A stretch of 64,000 bases of DNA. It comes from Loktanella sp. Lineage in GTDB: Bacteria; Pseudomonadota; Alphaproteobacteria; Rhodobacterales; Rhodobacteraceae. The stretch lies in contig JAFPBO010000033.1 in the NCBI GenBank assembly GCA_017390475.1, positions 118,248 through 182,247 on the forward strand, read 5' to 3'. Position 1 is the first letter of the stretch; every line of letters starts with the position of its first letter. Position numbers and translations under genes: made by a program. Below are positions 62,871-64,000 of this stretch, one piece after another. The notes under the pieces are model-generated. The model was not told the DNA's origin and made no database searches. It worked only from the letters and a program-made list of their open reading frames with translations.

Positions 62871-63221
62871 CTAGCTATGCTCATAGGCATACTGAAGCCC
62901 ATTGAAGTCGTTGTTTGGAATTGCTTCCCGCAGTGTCAGGAACTTCAGATTGCCAAACATCAGCATCAGCAGCCCTACCTTTTGGCTGGCATTATCTAGG
63001 TCGCCAATGTTCTTGTAGTCGCGTGCAAGTCCTTTGAGTTGCGCCCGGTATTCCTCGACAGTCATTGTGCTATCAAGATGCAGGTTGGTTCCCAGCTTTT
63101 CGGCTTCATCATAGAAGGTCTGGAAAAACTCATCATCCTCGACGCGGTACAAGGTGGCACCAAACCCCCAAGACTTGTCGGAATGCCAGAAGGCAGAGTA
63201 GGCAATCAGCTTCTTGTTCAT
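62871..63221 (-). CDS. Unknown prophage protein
   Basis: A 116-residue soluble protein (MNKKLIAYSAFWHSDKSWGF, GATLYRVEDDEFFQTFYDEAEKLGTNLHLDSTMTVEEYRAQLKGLARDY, GLLMLMFGNLKFLTLREAI). Not recognised. Its ATG overlaps the stop of the 63218 gene (ATGA), so the two are coupled, and it lies upstream of the H-NS-like gene. Possibly part of an early or regulatory operon with them. Confidence 0.6.
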   Translation of the reverse strand: MNKKLIAYSAFWHSDKSWGFGATLYRVEDDEFFQTFYDEAEKLGTNLHLDSTMTVEEYRAQLKGLARDYKNIGDLDNASQKVGLLMLMFGNLKFLTLREAIPNNDFNGLQYAYEHS

Positions 63222-63445
63222 GATACAACCGACGCCAGCAGGTGTTCCCGGTACAGTGCTTCCAGCAGCGCAGACATGGTGTCATAGGTGTCCATTTCCA
63301 TCAGGTACGAATGCGGCATCTTCTGGATCGTCAGCAGTGTCTGGTCGGGCAGGATCACATGGGCGACATCAGGCGTGTTACATGGGATCGTGAAGTCGAG
63401 TGACAGCAGGTCAACAACTTGTTCTTCATTGAAAAGGTTAGGCAT
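63218..63445 (-). CDS. Unknown small prophage protein
   Basis: A 75-residue acidic protein (MPNLFNEEQVVDLLSLDFTI, LLTIQKMPHSYLMEMDTYDTMSALLEALYREH) with AAGGAGA at good spacing. First gene of a minus-strand run leading through the 62871 gene to the H-NS-like gene. No domain recognised. Confidence 0.6.
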   Translation of the reverse strand: MPNLFNEEQVVDLLSLDFTIPCNTPDVAHVILPDQTLLTIQKMPHSYLMEMDTYDTMSALLEALYREHLLASVVS

Positions 63446-63861
63446 ATCAGGTCTCCTTGGCTCACCTTAAGTGGTGACAAGCAAGACCCTATTTGGAACT
63501 AAAGTACTGTAAACAAAGGATTTTTAGCCACAGAAACTTGAAGGAAATCATGGTCGCCTGATGGGTTGCTTGAAGGGTCACCTACAGGTCGTGACTAGAA
63601 GGCGCATAGGATCGACTAGGCGACTGCCTGAGTTCCTTTAGCGTCAATAATTTAGGTGCATGTGGTAGCTGCTAGTGGTGCTTATCCGGCAGTACCAGTA
63701 ATCTCATGAGGCATTCCTGATGGGTCGCCAAAGATTGAAAAAAGCGTGGCAACTGGAACTTTTCCAGAATCCTGAGGGCTTGCCCGAGGGATTTCACCAG
63801 TCGTGCCATATGAAATTCTTGAAGGATAAACTGGATACCCTCTGGTGCCCTCTAGACGCTG
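63446..63861. other. Stretch without a convincing gene at the right edge
   Basis: About 415 bases. The left part should hold the promoter of the 63445 gene. A plus-strand frame from 63720 (MGRQRLKKAWQLELFQNPEG) stays open to 63920 but runs straight into the tandem repeats and lacks a ribosome binding site, so I do not call it a gene. Composition rises in GC toward 63,800. No integrase, tRNA or comM remainder is seen. Confidence 0.5.
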
Positions 63862-63953
63862 CGGGTTTCGGTAAGTCCCGGACAGCGATTACGGTAAGTC
63901 CCGGACAGGCATTTCAGTAAGTCGCGGACAGCGATTTCAGTAAGTCCCGGACA
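63862..63953. repeat. Four tandem 23-bp repeats (iteron-like or IS-end-like)
   Basis: Read on the minus strand, four units begin TGTCCG at 63953, 63930, 63907 and 63884, exactly 23 bases apart, each close to TGTCCGGGACTTACTGAAAT. Variation is confined to a few positions (TCCGCGAC, TTACCG, TAAT). IS21-family ends carry similar multiple transposase-binding repeats that start with TGT; plasmid iterons are the other common source of such arrays. No transposase or Rep gene is visible within the window. Confidence 0.7.
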
Positions 63954-64000
63954 GTTCTGGGCGGTTTGACGGTTGGTCATTGCCAGCGATGTCGCGGCAC

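Larger units (their letters stand above)
38970..64000. mobile_element. HK97-type siphovirus-like prophage, left end and morphogenesis region (right end outside window)
   Basis: From 38,970 the base composition drops sharply and a coherent set of tailed-phage genes begins: terminase small and large subunits, portal, protease, capsid, connector, tail tube, chaperones, tape measure, tip and fibre, nearly all on the minus strand. There is no sheath gene, so a siphovirus-like (non-contractile, long) tail is likely; the 730-residue tape measure suggests a tail of roughly 110 nm by the usual proportionality. The left junction is inside comM. No integrase, repressor, lysin or replication gene is visible, so these must lie to the right. 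Bases after about 63,860 look GC-rich again and may belong to another element. Confidence 0.93.

Noticed and set aside
63862-63953. CRISPR array
   Set aside because: The repeats are directly adjacent with a 23-base period and no unique spacers, and no cas genes are nearby.

Overview
The window comes from an alphaproteobacterium of the Rhodobacterales, probably roseobacter-like. The host part (1 to about 38,970) is GC-rich. It has a class I lysyl-tRNA synthetase, an RpoH-type sigma factor, a ureD-A-B-C-(x)-(y)-E-F-G urease operon and intergenic palindromes of a kind common in that order. The genus cannot be read from the sequence.

Host layout. 1-4,156: a partial gene, an exported endonuclease/exonuclease/phosphatase-family protein, a membrane protein and leuDC. 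4,405-6,132: an MscS-type channel and a ribosome-associated HPF/RaiA protein. 6,186-12,066: the urease operon on the minus strand, with two extra genes inside it (a DUF1127-like small protein and an exported protein). 12,199-15,009: a parallel beta-helix protein and a DUF4864 protein. 15,154-19,390: lysK, terB-like, a Tat-exported PBP4-type DD-peptidase and nadD. 19,434-22,869: a translationally coupled sugar operon (aldo/keto reductase, GH43, TolB-like propeller). 22,999-29,586: a DUF2306 protein, a second aldo/keto reductase, two FAD oxidoreductases and a D-glycerate-type dehydrogenase. 29,695-38,833: an SH3 protein, a cation diffusion facilitator, an M3 peptidase, a ThiF-like protein, dut, coaBC, rpoH, cobU, a histidine phosphatase and a GST.

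At 38,970 the 31st codon of a comM/yifB gene is followed abruptly by AT-rich foreign DNA. From here nearly to the right edge the window holds a tailed, HK97-type, siphovirus-like prophage. Reading leftwards from 60.3 kb the minus strand carries terS, terL, portal, a small gene, prohead protease, major capsid, three connector/terminator genes, tail tube, a baseplate-like gene, a collagen-like tail fibre with a NodB-type deacetylase domain, a holin-like pair, tail assembly chaperones G/GT, a gp10-like gene, tape measure, two minor tail genes, the tail tip and a DUF4376 protein. Plus-strand passenger genes (a lipoprotein, an HNH nuclease, an unknown three-TM protein) and a prophage H-NS-like silencer flank the morphogenesis block. 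No integrase, repressor, replication gene or right attachment site lies in the window, so the element continues past 64,000.

The most interesting signals are in the prophage. They are: insertion into comM; a recurring CTCATAAATA element upstream of eight structural genes, resembling a T4-type late promoter; an A AAA AAG slippery heptamer that joins G and T by -1 frameshifting; a tail-tip gene whose hydrophobic N-terminus lies upstream of the first AUG and seems to need a non-AUG start; and four 23-bp tandem repeats at the right edge.
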